A stretch of DNA of 64,000 nt. Source: Bacteroidota bacterium (GTDB lineage: Bacteria; Bacteroidota; Bacteroidia; Chitinophagales; UBA10324). Below the pieces are notes generated by a model. The model was not told the DNA's origin. It did not search any database and saw only the letters and a program-made list of their open reading frames with translations. Below, one piece after another: positions 63,123 to 64,000 of this stretch (position 1 is its first letter; every line of letters starts with the position of its first letter). The position numbers and the translations under genes were made by a program. The stretch spans positions 18,864-82,863 of the forward strand of contig JAFDYS010000020.1 in assembly GCA_018267315.1 (NCBI GenBank), read 5' to 3'.

Positions 63123-64000
63123 GCGGCATCACCCGTTCCCCACTTGAGGGGAACGTTGGACCCGGCCGGTGACACCCGCACATAGCCCTGCATTTCCTGG
63201 TGCAGCGCCGAGCAAAAGTCAGTGCAATAGAACGGCACGATACCGGTTTGCTTCGGCGTCCACTTCAGCGTGCATGTTTCACCCGGCATAATGAGGAGTT
63301 CCGCATTTTCTGAACCCTTAATAACAAATCCGTGTGGCGTATCCCAATCCTGTTCGAGGTTGGTTACATGGAAATAAACCACATCTCCCATCTTCACTCC
63401 TTCAATATTGTCCGGGGCGAAGTGTGAACGAATGCACGTCATGTACACATGTACTTCATTCCCTTTGCGTTCAACCCGTGTATCCTTCTCCTGCTTACAG
63501 GCATAAGGATTTTCATTCTCTTCCAGCTTGAAAATCTTCACCTGGTTTTTCGTCACCAGGTCGGCAGCAATACCCTGTGCATAGTGCGGCTCGCCGATGG
63601 TGGGGAAGTCATATAGCATCTTCATCTTGTCACCGCTGATGTCAATCAACTGGGCTGACTGAAACAGTTCAGGCCCTGTGGGCAGGTACCGGTCTTTGGT
63701 GATCTTGTTCATAGCCACCAGGTATTTCGCCCACGGTGTTTTAGAGTCACCGCCGGGTATGGAAAGGTGACCGAGTGAATAGTAAGTGGGAATACGATCC
63801 ACCACTTCCCATGTTCCGAGCTTCCATTTTACCACTTCAGATGAAACAAAGAATGATGTGTAAGCATACCCTTTGCCGTCGAACTCAGTGTGCAACGGCC
63901 CCAAACCCGGTTTCTGTACTTCACCGGCCATGCATGCTTCATACTTGATGATGGGAATGCCATTCACATCACCATCATAACTTTTGTTCTTTATGGCCTC
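63110..64000 (-). CDS. nosZ: Nitrous oxide reductase, C-terminal part (5' end off window)
   Basis: The frame is open to the right edge; 296 residues of the C-terminus are visible. It contains the end of the propeller domain (VQKPGLGPLHTEFDGKGYAY; GEPHYAQGIAADLV) and the cupredoxin domain with the CuA site CTDFCSALHQEM, matching the CxxxCxxxHxxM ligands. NosZ reduces N2O to N2 in the periplasm. The CuZ histidines of the propeller lie mostly beyond the edge. The cluster composition (membrane protein, nosL, D, F, Y) suggests the clade II type usual in Bacteroidota; confirmation needs the N-terminus. Its stop lies in the loop of a hairpin. Confidence 0.95.
   Translation of the reverse strand, partial: EAIKNKSYDGDVNGIPIIKYEACMAGEVQKPGLGPLHTEFDGKGYAYTSFFVSSEVVKWKLGTWEVVDRIPTYYSLGHLSIPGGDSKTPWAKYLVAMNKITKDRYLPTGPELFQSAQLIDISGDKMKMLYDFPTIGEPHYAQGIAADLVTKNQVKIFKLEENENPYACKQEKDTRVERKGNEVHVYMTCIRSHFAPDNIEGVKMGDVVYFHVTNLEQDWDTPHGFVIKGSENAELLIMPGETCTLKWTPKQTGIVPFYCTDFCSALHQEMQGYVRVSPAGSNVPLKWGTGDAAPAI

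Overview
The window looks like chromosomal DNA of a member of the Bacteroidota, probably a free-living, environmental lineage near Chitinophagales or Saprospirales; that rank is an inference. The signs are ten or more secreted proteins ending in type IX secretion (T9SS) sorting domains, a PorZ-like T9SS component, a TonB-dependent receptor with an N-terminal carboxypeptidase-D-like domain, LuxR-type regulators paired with beta-propeller histidine kinases, matches to the Bacteroidota -7 promoter element (TAnnTTTG), and few recognisable Shine-Dalgarno sequences. No tRNA, rRNA or CRISPR array was seen.

Layout. 1-9926: a secreted protein with a type B sorting domain running off the left edge, an M16 peptidase-like protein without its zinc motif, a sugar MFS transporter, a T9SS cargo protein, folK, a CHAD protein and a TonB-dependent receptor. 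9927-10602: a 676-base non-coding stretch made of a duplicated 117-base repeat around several hairpins. 10603-18369: the ileS / DksA-like / lspA block, a four-helix-bundle (S23-type) gene bracketed by an 18-base inverted repeat, and an MMPL/RND exporter. 18523-34302: large secreted T9SS proteins, an eight-haem cytochrome with TPRs, porZ and recX, and a secreted protein whose signal peptide is split by a frameshift in a TC tract. 34398-41700: an ECF sigma factor, uvrA and two more T9SS proteins. 41982-51808: a secreted PLD-type nuclease, a propeller histidine kinase, a large T9SS protein and a LuxR-type response regulator. 51845-52595: a REP/RAYT element with perfect 35-base inverted ends. 52700-58549: a DUF4136-like lipoprotein, yifB, a TetR regulator, a PAS histidine kinase and a response regulator fused to a Crp/Fnr-type DNA-binding module. 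58594-64000: a nitrous oxide reductase operon on the minus strand (nosZ C-terminus, membrane protein, nosL, nosD, nosF, nosY, small unknown).

How the genes may work together. The nos genes would carry out N2O respiration, with NosZ in the periplasm and NosD/F/Y/L supplying copper. The PAS kinase and REC-Crp regulator next to them form a tightly coupled two-component pair and are plausible regulators of the operon, though nothing in the sequence proves it. The T9SS cargo proteins, PorZ and the TonB receptor suggest a cell-surface lifestyle on polymers or particles.

The least ordinary features are the signal-peptide TC tract (a possible phase-variation switch), the RAYT element with perfect ends and a stop codon inside its reading frame, the duplicated 117-base repeat with hairpins, and the DksA-like protein with a histone-H1-like tail.
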